From Brachyhypopomus gauderio (Eukaryota; Chordata; Actinopteri; Gymnotiformes; Hypopomidae): a DNA stretch of 64,000 nucleotides. The notes under the pieces were generated by a model that was not told the DNA's origin, searched no databases, and was given only the letters and a program-made list of their open reading frames with translations. The DNA lies in the NCBI RefSeq assembly GCF_052324685.1, contig NC_135212.1:6080778-6144777 (forward strand). Reading direction: 5' to 3'. Shown piece after piece: positions 63,347 through 64,000 of this stretch (the stretch's first letter is position 1; each line of letters starts with the position of its first letter). Both the position numbers and the translations under genes were made by a program.

Positions 63347-63649
63347 TTATGATGCCAGAGTAATGTCGGTGCAAGGTACAGACTGAGTTATGTGGAAGCG
63401 CAGGGGTAGAGTATTGTCTTCATGATCCTTCTGGATTTCCTCAGGCAGCTGCTGTTGTATAAATCCAGAAGGTTGGGGAGCTGGCCCTCTGGTGATGGAC
63501 TGTGCTGTTCGCTCTACTCTCTGTAGAGGTTTCCTCTCAAGAACAGTGCAGTTCCCGTACCAGGTGGTGATGGTGCCCGTCAGGATGCTTTCCACAGTGC
63601 AGGTGTAGAAGGTCTTGAGGATGCTGTTAGGGCCTTTGATAGTGGACAT
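63347..63649 (-). pseudogene. Non-LTR retrotransposon (LINE) C-terminal fragment
   Basis: A minus-strand frame contains FYTCTVESILTGTITTWYGN and LERKPLQRVERTAQSIT, characteristic of the region after the reverse-transcriptase domain of common fish LINEs (L2/CR1/Rex-like). The recognisable part is only about 75 residues, without the catalytic domain, and then diverges. The insert spans about 63173-63623 inside the 31-bp array, so the frame start falls in array sequence. A dead 5'-truncated copy. Confidence 0.75.
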
Positions 63650-64000
63650 GGACTCTGTTAGGGCCTTTGATGGGGGACATGGACTCTGTTAGGGCCTTTG
63701 ATGGGGGACATGGACTCTGTTAGGGCCTTTGATGGGGGACATGGACTCTGTTAGGGCCTTTGATAGTGGACATGGACTCTGTTAGGGCCTTTGATAGTGG
63801 ACATGGACTCTGTTAGGGCCTTTGATGGGGACATGGACTCTGTTAGGGCCTTTGATAGTGGACATGGACTCTGTTAGGGCCTTTGATAGTGGACATGGAC
63901 TCTGTTAGGGCCTTTGATAGTGGACATGGACTCTGTTAAAGGCCTTTGATAGTGGACATGGACTCTGTTAAAGGCCTTTGATGGGGACATGGACTCGGTT

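Larger units (their letters stand above)
61985..64000. repeat. 31-bp minisatellite, interrupted twice, runs off the window
   Basis: Units of gttagggcctttgatagtgg plus acatggactct at 61985-62280, 63001-63172 and 63624-64000. Interruptions are at 62281-63000 and about 63173-63623. The true array end is outside the window. Confidence 0.95.

Overview
This is a vertebrate, almost certainly teleost, nuclear DNA window. Split genes with GT-AG introns carry the conserved order ZNF143 > WEE1 > SWAP70 > ADM, all on the + strand, as in the human 11p15 neighbourhood. The repeats are fish-like: short hAT elements with 8-bp target duplications, tRNA-headed SINEs and many mini- and microsatellites. I cannot name the species.

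Layout. 59-2935: 3' half of ZNF143 (last four zinc fingers plus C-terminal region), with a hAT MITE in an intron. 3780-8961: WEE1 promoter, 5' UTR and complete CDS (10 coding exons, 615 aa predicted), 3' UTR to about 10.07 kb. 10070-30210: complete SWAP70 (12 coding exons, 588 aa predicted), starting about 240 bp after the WEE1 poly(A) signal. Its introns are loaded with tandem repeats, several touching or containing splice sites. 30.2-56.0 kb: a long interval with no convincing conserved gene, holding minisatellites, long (TA)n and (GA)n tracts, a hAT element, two CpG-rich patches and one weak small-gene candidate near 48.0-48.85 kb. SBF2, which lies between SWAP70 and ADM in human, was not seen. 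56.06-58.37 kb: a complete adrenomedullin-family prohormone gene with TATA box and a noncoding first exon. 58.4-64 kb: repeats, including a hAT element with a SINE inside it, and a 31-bp minisatellite that runs off the window and is interrupted by a probable solo LTR and a LINE fragment.

The genes are not a functional operon. ZNF143 is a transcription factor, WEE1 an inhibitory CDK kinase, SWAP70 a PH-domain actin/Rac regulator and ADM a secreted peptide hormone; they are linked by ancestral synteny. The most unusual structure is in SWAP70. One minisatellite (about 74 copies) appears to have grown out of an exon end and its 5' splice site, and another (13 copies) out of a 3' splice region. 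A third exon is bracketed by complementary (GT)n and (CA)n tracts, and one intron uses a GC donor. All exon joins were made by eye from splice consensus, reading frame and family similarity.
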